63,479 bases of DNA from Collinsella sp. (lineage in GTDB: Bacteria; Actinomycetota; Coriobacteriia; Coriobacteriales; Coriobacteriaceae). The stretch is from NCBI GenBank assembly GCA_019419645.1, contig DXZN01000001.1, positions 45,161 to 108,639 of the forward strand, given 5' to 3'. The position numbers and the translations under genes are program-made. A model generated the notes under the pieces. It was not told the DNA's origin and ran no database searches. It was given only the letters and a program-made list of their open reading frames with translations. This document shows, one piece after another, positions 46,461 through 54,266 of the stretch (positions are counted from its first letter, which is position 1; each line of letters opens with the position of its first letter).

Positions 46461-47177
46461 ATGCTGCGTGCGATGATTGTGGATGATGAGGCGCCGGCTC
46501 GTTCGGAGCTTCGATTCTTGCTCGAGCAGACGGGCAAGATCGGCACGATCACAGAGGCGTCGAGCGTTCGCTCCGCCATCGAGATGCTTATGGAAAGTCG
46601 GGTCGATGTCGTGTTTCTCGACATCTCGATGCCCGGCGCATCGGGTCTGCAGCTTGCAGAGGCGCTACATAAGCTCAAAAACCCGCCGGCGATTGTTTTT
46701 GTGACTGCCTATAGCGACCATGCGGTCGAGGCGTTTGATGTCGATGCTGTCGACTATCTGATGAAACCTGTCGAGGAGGCGCGTCTTGATCGCGCCATCG
46801 AGAAGGTTATACAGCGCAGCAAGCCCGTTACCGACAGCAAGGTGACCATCGAGCGCATCCCGGTGGAAAAGGGCGGCCGCAAGGTGCTTATCCCCGTGGA
46901 CGATATCCGCTTTATCATGGCCAAGGACGATTACTCCTGTATCTACACCATCGACGATCGTTTTCTATCGACGACCTCGTTGGCACAGTTCGAGGCCAAG
47001 CTGTGCGATTTTGGCTTCTTCCGCGTGCATCGCCGCTACATCGTGAACTTGGCGTGCGTCACGGATGTGGAGACGGTGCCCTCGGGCGCCATCCAGCTGG
47101 GCATTACCGGCGTTGACGAGCACGTGCCGGTTTCGCGCCGTCGCGTCGTGCCGCTCAAGAAGGCCCTGAGCCTATAG
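46461..47177 (+). CDS. LytTR-type response regulator 2
   Basis: 238 residues from MLRAMIVDDEAPARSEL after GAAAGG; an ATG-less longer frame from 46437 is less likely. Phospho-acceptor Asp54 in VVFLDISMPGASG, conserved VTAYSDHAVEAFDVDAVDYLMKPVEEAR, and a LytTR domain with DDIRFIMAKDDYSCIYT, FFRVHRRYIVNLACV and VPVSRRRVVPLKK. It is a paralogue of regulator 1 and partner of the kinase directly upstream. Candidate targets are the kinase-glycosyltransferase operon itself and neighbouring envelope genes; this is inference. Confidence 0.95.
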   Translation: MLRAMIVDDEAPARSELRFLLEQTGKIGTITEASSVRSAIEMLMESRVDVVFLDISMPGASGLQLAEALHKLKNPPAIVFVTAYSDHAVEAFDVDAVDYLMKPVEEARLDRAIEKVIQRSKPVTDSKVTIERIPVEKGGRKVLIPVDDIRFIMAKDDYSCIYTIDDRFLSTTSLAQFEAKLCDFGFFRVHRRYIVNLACVTDVETVPSGAIQLGITGVDEHVPVSRRRVVPLKKALSL

Positions 47178-47184
47178 AACATTT

Positions 47185-47237
47185 GCCCCGCAGCCCTGTA
47201 GACCCAAAAAAAGTCTGCGGAGCCGTGGGGCCTTTTT
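47185..47237 (+). terminator. terminator after response regulator 2
   Basis: GCCCCGCAGCCCTGTAGAC pairs imperfectly with GTCTGCGGAGCCGTGGGGC across an A-rich loop, followed by CTTTTTG. Confidence 0.8.
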
Positions 47238-47282
47238 GTATGTAGATGTTGGATATCGAACCGGTTTTGCGAAAGGGATCCC

Positions 47283-47750
47283 ATGAACAGTGCAGACGCC
47301 AAGCGCATCGACATCATCTCGGACACCCACGGCTATCTCTCTCCCGCGCTCTTGGACGAGCTGGAGGGCGCAGATCTAATCATCCACGCGGGAGACCTAA
47401 CGTCCGAGATGGACTATGAGCACCTGTGCACTATCGCCCCCGTGCGAGCCGTGCTGGGCAACAACGACTACTACCGCGATTACGGGCCCGACGTGGATCG
47501 ATTGGCCCTTTTCACCTACGAAGGACTCAAATTCGCCGTAGCCCACTACCGCGAAGACCTCCCCGTGGGATCCGTAGACGTAGCCATCAACGGCCACACC
47601 CACGTAACCAAAGAAGCTCAAGTAGGCCGCTGCCTAGTCCTCAACCCGGGCAGCGCCAGCTACCCCAGAGGCACCCGAGGCCCCACCATGGCCAGAATGC
47701 TCGTCAAAGACGGCAAGATCATAAGCACCAAATTTATTGACCTAGACTAA
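47283..47750 (+). CDS. metallophosphoesterase, YfcE/MJ0936 family
   Basis: 155 residues. Motifs in order: DIISDTHGYLSPALLDEL (metal ligands Asp and His near 10-15), DLIIHAGDLTSE, VLGNNDYYRDYG and NGHTHVTKEAQVG, ending with LVLNPGSASYPRG. This is the full set of a YfcE-type phosphodiesterase with two divalent metals. Physiological substrate unknown. Start ATG follows GAAAGGGAT. Codon use in its last third is noticeably less G+C-biased at wobble positions. Confidence 0.93.
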   Translation: MNSADAKRIDIISDTHGYLSPALLDELEGADLIIHAGDLTSEMDYEHLCTIAPVRAVLGNNDYYRDYGPDVDRLALFTYEGLKFAVAHYREDLPVGSVDVAINGHTHVTKEAQVGRCLVLNPGSASYPRGTRGPTMARMLVKDGKIISTKFIDLD

Positions 47751-47907
47751 CCGCAACAAAAACGGGGGATGCAGATGCGTCTCCCGTTTCCATTTGAGCC
47801 AAAGGCAGAAGTTCAGCAAGATTCATCAGACCAACCCCGCTGAGGAGCACGCGGGCTAGCCGCGCAGCGGCGCACGCCCGCAAAACTGATTGAACAATGT
47901 GACGGCT

Positions 47908-48050
47908 GGGAGGGTTTCCGGGGCTGAGGGCGGGGGTTAAGTTTGTCGCGAGTTCCGCACGCAAAGGAAAGCACTTAATGTGCTTTCCGTCTTGCGCAGG
48001 ACTGTAGAGCAGCAAACTTAACCCCCGCCCTCAGCCCCGGAAACCCTCCC
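47908..48050. repeat. 37-bp perfect inverted repeat enclosing an inner hairpin
   Basis: Arms 47908-47944 and 48014-48050 are exact complements over 37 bp (left arm begins GGGAGGGTTTCCGGGGCTGA). The 69-bp loop holds a second hairpin GGAAAGCAC / GTGCTTTCC (47966-47988) with additional flanking pairs. No gene is supported in 47751-48083. Analogous nested structures with unrelated sequence occur at 17869 and 50679. Confidence 0.85.
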
Positions 48051-48083
48051 GGAGGGACCCAAAAAATATTTTCAAAAAAGTTG

Positions 48084-48113
48084 TTGCGCACCGGACAGAC
48101 TTCTGTGTATACT
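48084..48113 (+). promoter_or_regulatory. promoter of tRNA-Asp
   Basis: TTGCGC (48084-48089) and TATACT (48108-48113) with an 18-bp spacer, 46 bp upstream of the tRNA. Good match to a sigma-A promoter. Confidence 0.65.
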
Positions 48114-48159
48114 AATCCCCGCAGCGCACGCGAGCGGAAACAAACGCGAACGACTGCCT

Positions 48160-48237
<78 letters not shown>

Positions 48238-48246
48238 ACGCAATTA

Positions 48247-48273
48247 AAGCCACGTCTTCGGACGTGGCTTTTT
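48247..48273 (+). terminator. terminator of tRNA-Asp
   Basis: AGCCACGTC, TTCG tetraloop, GACGTGGCT then TTTTT: a textbook intrinsic terminator 10 bp after the tRNA. Confidence 0.93.
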
Positions 48274-48402
48274 GCGTTTAATGGGACATTGATCTACACC
48301 CTTATATCTAAAACCACATCTCTCCAAATCTCATCTCCTGGTCGCGAACAGGGCTCAACTGATATATATGTTCAAACAAGGCGTTTGTTGCACAACACCA
48401 GT

Positions 48403-48430
48403 TTGATGGGACAGGGGGTTAGGTTATACT
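48403..48430 (+). promoter_or_regulatory. promoter of the Rrf2 regulator gene
   Basis: TTGATG (48403-48408) and TATACT (48425-48430), 16-bp spacer, about 160 bp upstream of the Rrf2 start, implying a long leader (48437-48590) in which I recognise no known RNA element. The stretch 48274-48402 shows nothing else except a TTGTTGCACAAC dyad near 48385. Confidence 0.55.
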
Positions 48431-48590
48431 AAGTTTCACTGTAGGCCGGTATTGATGCAATCAACTTCAGGTTCGGCATCCAGTGGACACCCGATTTGCT
48501 ATTTGGCTGTCCTGGCGTTCGTTTGGCGTCTCGACGTAAGCTCGGCCCCGGAGCCCGTTCGAGCTGTTCCTATTCCTTGAAAGGGGAAAA

Positions 48591-49076
48591 ATGGACATAT
48601 CGAGAAAGACTGACTATGCCCTTCGCATGCTTGCGATGCTTGCCGAGGAGCCGGAGCGGCTGCTTTCTGTTCGCACTGCCGCCGAAGAGGTCAACGTGCC
48701 CTATTCGTTTGCGCGTTCGATTCAGCATGGCTTGGTTCAGGCTGGCATCGTGGAGAGCCTGCGTGGCGTCCATGGCGGCATGCGTCTTAAGGTCAGCCCG
48801 GACGACGTCACCATTCGTCAGGTCGTCGAGGCCGTTCAGGGCCCTATGGTTATGAATGATTGCACCGCGCCCGATGGCGACTGTGCACGCATGGGCACGT
48901 GCTGCTATCATCCCCTGTGGGCCGGAGCTCAAGCGTTGATGCGCGACTACCTCGATTCCGTTTCGTTGGGCGATATCGTCGCTCACCGCCAGTTCCCGGC
49001 CGTCGACCCCAAGTTTGCCGACCGCGATGCGTTTCCCGAGTACGCTGCCTGTGCGTATGCTTGCCGGGAGGAATAG
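48591..49076 (+). CDS. Rrf2-family transcriptional regulator
   Basis: 161 residues beginning MDISRKTDYALRMLAMLAEEP, the classic Rrf2 start, with a winged helix (SVRTAAEEVNVPYSFARSIQHGLVQAGIVESLRGVHGGMRL) and a cysteine-bearing region CTAPDGDCARMGTCCYHPLW near 87-107 able to hold an iron-sulfur cluster as in IscR/NsrR. Such proteins sense iron-sulfur status, nitric oxide or redox state. Start ATG follows GAAAGGGG. The next genes are a MutY-like glycosylase (22 bp away) and rubrerythrin, consistent with an oxidative-stress group it may control. Confidence 0.93.
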   Translation: MDISRKTDYALRMLAMLAEEPERLLSVRTAAEEVNVPYSFARSIQHGLVQAGIVESLRGVHGGMRLKVSPDDVTIRQVVEAVQGPMVMNDCTAPDGDCARMGTCCYHPLWAGAQALMRDYLDSVSLGDIVAHRQFPAVDPKFADRDAFPEYAACAYACREE

Positions 49077-49097
49077 CGCCGCATAAGGAGCATAGAT

Positions 49098-50003
49098 ATG
49101 ATTCAGGACCCCTTTCGTTCGATGATTCGATCGGAAGGGGTCCTGCGCTATCGCGACCTTCCGTGGCGACGTACGCGTGACCCGTACATTATTTGGCTCT
49201 CCGAGGTCATGCTGCAGCAGACGCAGGTGCCGCGCGTGGAGGCGCGCATGCCGGCGTGGCTCGATCGCTTTCCGACTGTTCAGGCACTCGCTCAGGCCGC
49301 CCCTTCCGATGTCTTGGATGCGTGGCAGGGGATGGGCTACAATCGCCGCGCCCTAGCGCTTCACAGAGCTGCACAGTGCGTTGTGAAGGACTGGGATGGG
49401 GAGTTTCCGCGCGAGACGCACGATCTGGTCGCGCTGCCCGGCATTGGCCCGGCAACGGCGCAGGGCATCCGTTCGTTTGCGTTCGATCTTCCTGGTGTGT
49501 ATCTGGAGACCAACGTGCGCACGGTCTTTTTGCATCATTTCTTTCCCGATGTGCCGGCCGTTCCCGATCGCGAGCTGGTGCCGCTGATTCAAGCCGCCTG
49601 TCCGGCGGCTCCCGGTGCGGTGGCGGATGAGATTGCGCCCTTTGCCGCGCCTCAAGATGATGCCGACACGCCGCGCGCGTGGTATTACGCGTTGCTGGAT
49701 TACGGCGCGTATCTTAAAAAGACGCTGCCCAATCCGTCCAGGCGATCGGCGGGCTATAGCCGTCAGTCCAAGTTTGAGGGCTCGCGTCGCCAAAAGCGCG
49801 CCCACATTGTGCGCATGCTGCTGGCAGCGCGCGATGGGCGGCCGGCAGGTATTACGCTCGATGAAGCTGTTGCAGGTGTTAACGAGATGGAGACGGCAGC
49901 CGGCCGAGAGTCGGTCGAGCGCGAGCTGGTCGCAAGTATTCTTGCCGATCTGGAGCGCGAGGGCTTTTGCCGCTCCGAGGGCGATCGTTGGCTGAGTGTA
50001 TAG
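49098..50003 (+). CDS. MutY-like adenine DNA glycosylase lacking the iron-sulfur cluster
   Basis: 301 residues. The MutY signature LSEVMLQQTQVPRVEARMP (catalytic Glu near 36) and helix-hairpin-helix LPGIGPATAQGIRSFAF near 114-130 are clear. Two family landmarks are changed: where MutY has a catalytic Asp before TNV, this protein reads YLETNVRTVF (Glu), and the four C-terminal cysteines that bind the 4Fe-4S cluster are absent, the region reading TLPNPSRRSAGYSRQSKF. Cluster-free MutY relatives are known in some anaerobes and lactic acid bacteria. It may still remove adenine opposite 8-oxoguanine or have shifted function. It is 22 bp after the Rrf2 gene and likely cotranscribed. Confidence 0.85.
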   Translation: MIQDPFRSMIRSEGVLRYRDLPWRRTRDPYIIWLSEVMLQQTQVPRVEARMPAWLDRFPTVQALAQAAPSDVLDAWQGMGYNRRALALHRAAQCVVKDWDGEFPRETHDLVALPGIGPATAQGIRSFAFDLPGVYLETNVRTVFLHHFFPDVPAVPDRELVPLIQAACPAAPGAVADEIAPFAAPQDDADTPRAWYYALLDYGAYLKKTLPNPSRRSAGYSRQSKFEGSRRQKRAHIVRMLLAARDGRPAGITLDEAVAGVNEMETAAGRESVERELVASILADLEREGFCRSEGDRWLSV

Positions 50004-50117
50004 CTCGCTCAAATCTGAAGAACAGGATTGTAAGGTTTAGATTTTCGGCATGAGGGCATCCTAAAGACAAGGCCGCTCAAAGCCTACGGGCGGCACGTGT
50101 TGAAGGGAAGTACACCT

Positions 50118-50657
50118 ATGGATTTTGAGAACTCTCAGACCAAGAAGAACCTTGAGACCGCTTTTGCCGGTGAGTCCCAGGCGCACACCAAGTATCGCTA
50201 CTATGCATCCAAGGCCAAAAAGGACGGCTACGTTCAGATCTCGAACATCTTTGCTGAGACGGCGGGAAACGAGTCCGAACACGCCAAGCTGTGGTTTAAG
50301 TATCTGCATGACGGAGCCGTTCCGGGCACTCTGGACAACCTGCGCGACGCTGCCGCGGGCGAGAACTACGAGTGGACCACGATGTATGACGAGTTTGCCA
50401 AGACCGCCGAGGAGGAGGGCTTTGCCGAGATTGCCGCAAAGTTCCGTGGTGTCGCCGCCGTCGAGAAGGCCCACGAGGAGCGCTACAACAAACTCGTCGA
50501 GCGCATTGAGTCGGGCGAGGTGTTTGAGCGCGAGGGCGTAAAGGTGTGGAAGTGCCTGAACTGCGGGCACCTGCATGTTGGTGCCGAGGCGCCCGAGGTG
50601 TGCCCGGTGTGCAACCACCCGAAGGCGTACTTTGAGGAGCAAGTGGTGAACTACTAG
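50118..50657 (+). CDS. rbr: rubrerythrin
   Basis: 179 residues from MDFENSQTKKNLETAFAGESQAHTKYRYYASKA after GAAGGGAAG. The diiron four-helix domain has ESQAHTKY near 19-26 and paired ExxH motifs (NESEHAKLW near 53, EKAHEERY near 122). The C-terminal rubredoxin domain shows CLNCGHLHVG and CPVCNHPK. It reduces hydrogen peroxide in the cytoplasm of anaerobes. Its position after the Rrf2 and MutY-like genes suggests an oxidative-defence cluster. Confidence 0.97.
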   Translation: MDFENSQTKKNLETAFAGESQAHTKYRYYASKAKKDGYVQISNIFAETAGNESEHAKLWFKYLHDGAVPGTLDNLRDAAAGENYEWTTMYDEFAKTAEEEGFAEIAAKFRGVAAVEKAHEERYNKLVERIESGEVFEREGVKVWKCLNCGHLHVGAEAPEVCPVCNHPKAYFEEQVVNY

Positions 50658-50678
50658 CGCGTGGCGCTTGCGTGAGCT

Positions 50679-50764
50679 GGGCCGGGAGGGCCGGACTACC
50701 TTCCCTCCTCGCTCACGGCTTCGCAGGGTCGCGTTGAGGGAAGGTAGTCCGGCCCTCCCGGCCC
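50679..50764. repeat. 29-bp perfect inverted repeat after rubrerythrin
   Basis: Arms 50679-50707 and 50736-50764 are exact complements over 29 bp (left arm begins GGGCCGGGAGGGCCGGACTA), with a 28-nt loop. It begins 21 bp after the rubrerythrin stop. Sequence is unrelated to the similar structures at 17869 and 47908. Confidence 0.87.
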
Positions 50765-50812
50765 GCTTTGGGTCGTCGCGTGCTCGTTACTGAAAAGCTG
50801 ATTAGAAGTTTG

Positions 50813-50843
50813 CGTGCCGCCCCTTTTGGGGCGGCACGTTTTT
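50813..50843 (+). terminator. terminator after rubrerythrin
   Basis: CGTGCCGCCCC, short loop, GGGGCGGCACG then TTTTTG. A strong intrinsic terminator separate from the 29-bp inverted repeat just upstream. Confidence 0.9.
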
Positions 50844-51096
50844 GTGTGGGGTCCCTGTCTCCACACTTTTCGTCAAGCTTTTGGTTAGCTTTTGGTTAGT
50901 TTGCGGGTTGGCGGAAGGGCAAAAGATCATTCGATAAAAAAGCTCAAAGAAAGTGCTGGTAGGGGAGTTGTTGAGGTTTTCGACAGCTTTTGTCAACAAG
51001 AAACTTTGCAGCTATTGCTACGGATTGCGTTGCCGTGGCCTTGGCGGTGCGGGATGCTGGGCGTAAGCGTCGAATGCTCCGATTGAGGAGGCCAAC

Positions 51097-51519
51097 ATGG
51101 ATCTGTTTCTTGAGACCCCGCAGCAACAAGCCGAGCGCATGTTACGCCAGCAGCAACGGCTTATGGAGATGCAAATGCAAGGGGTGGCCGTCCAGCCTCG
51201 TGCGCAAAACGCTGCGCCCCCGGTTTCGCCTGCGGGCGGATCGGCGCCAGAGAACTATTCCGTACAACAAGATTCGTATGCGCAGGAGCTTGCGTTCGAC
51301 AAGCGACGTTCGCGTCGCCGTCGCTGGGGCCAGCGCCTGCGTACGCTGGCGATGATCGTGCTGATCCCGTTGGGACTCGCGGCAATCTTCTTGGCCTCAT
51401 ATGCCCTCACGTGCATTTTCAACGGCGCCTCGCCCAGTGAGGTGCTTGAGCACTTGGCAGCTCTCGGCCAGCGCCTAAGCGATGTCGCAACAACTATCCG
51501 CGCCGGCTGGGAGAGTTAG
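51097..51519 (+). CDS. hypothetical single-pass membrane protein, 140 aa
   Basis: Starts MDLFLETPQQQAERMLRQQQ after GAGGAGG. A Gln/Met-rich helical N-terminus (1-30) and Pro/Ala linker are followed by a very basic patch DKRRSRRRRWGQRLR near 69-82, one membrane helix (about 84-108) and a C-terminal segment of about 30 residues. The basic patch next to the helix sets the N-terminus inside. No family recognised. The 250 bp upstream are non-coding with a short tandem AGCTTTTGGTT repeat near 50877. Confidence 0.72.
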   Translation: MDLFLETPQQQAERMLRQQQRLMEMQMQGVAVQPRAQNAAPPVSPAGGSAPENYSVQQDSYAQELAFDKRRSRRRRWGQRLRTLAMIVLIPLGLAAIFLASYALTCIFNGASPSEVLEHLAALGQRLSDVATTIRAGWES

Positions 51520-51643
51520 CGTTTGTCACATTAGGACTTCTAGGGTGTAGGGATTATCGCCACGAGTAAAATTCTTGCATCCTGCGGGTCCTGCCGTGCG
51601 ATTGAATAGTATTATTGATGATGAATAAAAATAGGATTTTGCT

Positions 51644-52174
51644 ATGTATAAGCAGGATTTAGAGCAGACTCTTTTGGGCATTGACGAAGAGGCGGAGCTG
51701 GAAATAGGTCCAAGAGACGATAGGCCGAGCGTTGTATTGGTGGGAGGAAGCGCCTTCATGCTAAACGATGTGACGAATCGGTCGGTTACACATGACATTG
51801 ATGTGTTTGAGGCAGACAGGTGCCTCCGCGAGATCATAGCTCGATACCCCGAGGTGAATGGTATGGCGGTAGCATATTGTAATCAGATGCCATTCAATTA
51901 CGAAGATCGTTTGATTCCCTTGGATATTGGGGCGCGTTTTATCAGGTACTTTACGCCATCCTTGGAGGACCTGGCGGTAATGAAGCTCTATGCCTACCGT
52001 CCGAACGACATCGTCGATCTTCATAGTCAGGCATTCGTCGACCGACTTGATTGGGGGCTGCTCGAACGGCTTATATTCGACGAGGGCGAGGCGCTGGCGT
52101 CGTCGCCTTCGGAGCGGAGTTATCAAGAGATGGTCTGCGCATACAGGCAATACAAAAAGGAGGTGCTCGGTTGA
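51644..52174 (+). CDS. nucleotidyltransferase-like protein (AbiEii/DUF6036 type), possible toxin
   Basis: 176 residues. The nucleotidyltransferase core is visible: VVLVGGSAFMLND (GGS near 34-36) and SVTHDIDVFEAD with metal-binding Asp51 and Asp53, then LIPLDIGARFI and LAVMKLYAYRPNDIVDL. Such minimal nucleotidyltransferases include the AbiEii toxin class and DUF6036 proteins, which often pair with a small regulator. The next gene overlaps by 4 bp and has a C-terminal helix-turn-helix. The upstream 120 bp are AT-rich, and codon use is less G+C-biased than neighbours, suggesting acquisition. Toxin function is inferred from fold and gene pairing. Confidence 0.78.
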   Translation: MYKQDLEQTLLGIDEEAELEIGPRDDRPSVVLVGGSAFMLNDVTNRSVTHDIDVFEADRCLREIIARYPEVNGMAVAYCNQMPFNYEDRLIPLDIGARFIRYFTPSLEDLAVMKLYAYRPNDIVDLHSQAFVDRLDWGLLERLIFDEGEALASSPSERSYQEMVCAYRQYKKEVLG

Positions 52175-52734
52175 ATCTGACCTTTGAGGGATTCTTAAAA
52201 GGCTATTGCCGAGAGCTGTCCGGACAGCAGTCACTGAGTTTTAGAAAACTGGTTGAGCAGGCGATGACGGTTGCGCCGCGCGTGGCGGAGCCTCTGTTTT
52301 TGCTCGCTTTGGCGCAAGGAAAAGCCGAATACGTTCTGGGTTTATCCGAGGGCTCGTGGATGGAAGAAGATTACCGAGGCGTTTTGTCCTTGTACGGTCA
52401 AGCGGGTAGCATGGCGTCTCTATGCACCAAAAGTGAGCTCCCTAATCGTTATACCAACGTTTGGCGTGCGTATAGAGCGGTGAAGGAAAAGTCGGTGGCG
52501 GACAGAAGGATCAACGCCCTGATGCGAAAAAGAACATTGGGGGCGCTAGGGGAATCGGGTGTAACGCGCTACGGTCTCTGCCGCGATTTGAATCTGAATA
52601 AGGGAAACGTGTACGCATACTTAGCCGGTGATGACTCGAAGGTGAGCAGGAAGACAGCGCGTCGCATTATGGAATATGCGGAGGAGAGAAGCACCCAAGA
52701 AGGGGCCGGGCGCCCGGTGCGTGTGGCGGGGTAA
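52171..52734 (+). CDS. HTH-containing partner of the nucleotidyltransferase, possible antitoxin
   Basis: 187 residues starting at TTG (52171), 7 nt after AAAGGAGG and overlapping the previous stop as TTGA; a longer frame upstream would run through that gene and is not supported. The N-terminal two thirds are helical (LTFEGFLKGYCRELSGQQSL start) with no known motif. The C-terminal part GVTRYGLCRDLNLNKGNVYAYLAGDDSKVSRKTARRIMEY is a helix-turn-helix similar to DNA-binding antitoxins. Strict overlap and shared base composition indicate a two-gene unit. It could be an autoregulating antitoxin; no direct evidence. Confidence 0.78.
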   Translation: MNLTFEGFLKGYCRELSGQQSLSFRKLVEQAMTVAPRVAEPLFLLALAQGKAEYVLGLSEGSWMEEDYRGVLSLYGQAGSMASLCTKSELPNRYTNVWRAYRAVKEKSVADRRINALMRKRTLGALGESGVTRYGLCRDLNLNKGNVYAYLAGDDSKVSRKTARRIMEYAEERSTQEGAGRPVRVAG

Positions 52735-52785
52735 GATTGATCGCGGTTTTGATTGATAATCGATTGGGTTTGTTGGGCGGAGTCT

Positions 52786-54141
52786 ATGTCTGCTATTGAT
52801 ATTGCGCTTGTTGTGATTGCCTTGGTGGCGGTGGGAGTTGCTGCGGTCTGCGCCCTGCAGCTTAAGGGCCTTCGTGCCGAGTTGCGAGAGCGTGGCGGCA
52901 ACGAAGCGGAAACGCTCGCGGCACTCGAGCAGGCCAACAGCGCGCTCGATGCCCTCAACGTCGCGCTGACAGAAACCCGCCGCACGGCAAACGCCATCGC
53001 GCAGCAGCAGACGACCGATGCGGCCGTGGAGCAGCAACGCTACCTGACCATCGCGCGAGAGTTCTCGCAGGCCGGCGACCGTATGGATGACCTGCGCCGC
53101 GAGACGGCCCAACAGCTCGGCGCCAACCGCGAGGGCATCGAGCATCGCCTGGACAAGGTGCGCGAGACGGTCGATGCCCAGCTGGGCGCCATCCGCAAAG
53201 ACAACAACGTGCAGCTCGATCAGATGCGTGCGACGGTGGACGAGAAACTCTCCCGTACGCTCAACGATCGCCTGTCTGCATCGTTTAAACAGGTGAGCGA
53301 CCAGCTCGAGGCTGTGTACAAGGGCCTGGGCGACATGCAGTCTATCGCCACCGGCGTGGGCGACCTTAAGCGCGTGCTAGGCAACGTCAAGGCGCGTGGC
53401 ATTTTGGGCGAGGTGCAGCTGGGTGCAATCCTGGCGGACATTCTTACGTCCGACCAGTATCTGGAAAACGTTGCCACCAAGCCCGGCGCCTCGGAGCGCG
53501 TTGAGTTTGCCGTCAAGCTGCCGGTAGACGAGGGCGATCCCGTGCTGCTGCCGATTGACTCCAAATTCCCGGGCGACGCGTACGAGCATCTGCTCGACGC
53601 CCAGGAGTCGGGTGACGCTGAGGCCGTCGCCGCAGCGCGCAAGACGCTCGATGCGATGGTCAAGCGTGAGGCAAAGGACATCTGCGAAAAGTACCTGAGC
53701 GTGCCCGCGACCACCAATTTTGGCATTCTGTTCGTTCCGTTTGAGGGCCTGTACGCCGAGGTCGTCAGCCGCCCCGGGCTTATCGAGACCCTGGGTCGCG
53801 ACTATCACGTCAACGTTGCCGGCCCCAGCACCATGGCGGCCATCCTCAACAGCCTGCAGATGAGCTACCAGACGTTTAGGCTGCAAAAGCGCACCGACGA
53901 CGTGCTGCGCGTGCTTTCTGCCGTCAAGGCCGAGCTGCCGCGCTATCAGGCGGCGCTGCGCCGCGCCCAGCAGCAGATCGAGACCGCGGGCAAAACGGTC
54001 GAGGGCATCATCACCACGCGCACCAACGTTATGGAGCGCAAGCTCAAGGATATCGACGCGCTGGAAGACGCGCGGGAGGCCGACGAGATTTTGGGACTCA
54101 CATCCGCGGAGCTGCTCGCAGACCAAAAAGACGAGGACTAG
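52786..54141 (+). CDS. rmuC: DNA recombination protein RmuC family
   Basis: 451 residues from MSAIDIALVVIALVAVGVAAV. One N-terminal membrane helix, then a long coiled coil (about 25-190; LRAELRERGGNEAETLAALEQ and repeated QLGA-type heptads), then the RmuC domain with VLGNVKARGILGEVQLGAIL, PIDSKFPGDAYEHLLDA and FVPFEGLYAEV near 215-330. RmuC proteins suppress inversion at short repeats and resemble nuclease-fold proteins; molecular action remains poorly defined. The in-frame ATG at 52753 lies without a ribosome binding site and the family start fits 52786. Its stop lies 126 bp before an ABC exporter gene. Confidence 0.94.
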   Translation: MSAIDIALVVIALVAVGVAAVCALQLKGLRAELRERGGNEAETLAALEQANSALDALNVALTETRRTANAIAQQQTTDAAVEQQRYLTIAREFSQAGDRMDDLRRETAQQLGANREGIEHRLDKVRETVDAQLGAIRKDNNVQLDQMRATVDEKLSRTLNDRLSASFKQVSDQLEAVYKGLGDMQSIATGVGDLKRVLGNVKARGILGEVQLGAILADILTSDQYLENVATKPGASERVEFAVKLPVDEGDPVLLPIDSKFPGDAYEHLLDAQESGDAEAVAAARKTLDAMVKREAKDICEKYLSVPATTNFGILFVPFEGLYAEVVSRPGLIETLGRDYHVNVAGPSTMAAILNSLQMSYQTFRLQKRTDDVLRVLSAVKAELPRYQAALRRAQQQIETAGKTVEGIITTRTNVMERKLKDIDALEDAREADEILGLTSAELLADQKDED

Positions 54142-54266
54142 CTGCATCTGATGACGGGGCGCCGGCGTAAACGCGGGGCGCGGGCGCTTTTCGCATCGTG
54201 CTTGCCTGAAGTGCGCTTCAGTGTGCAACAATGGCGTTTCGCCCTATCAGACGCGAAAGGAAGTCC

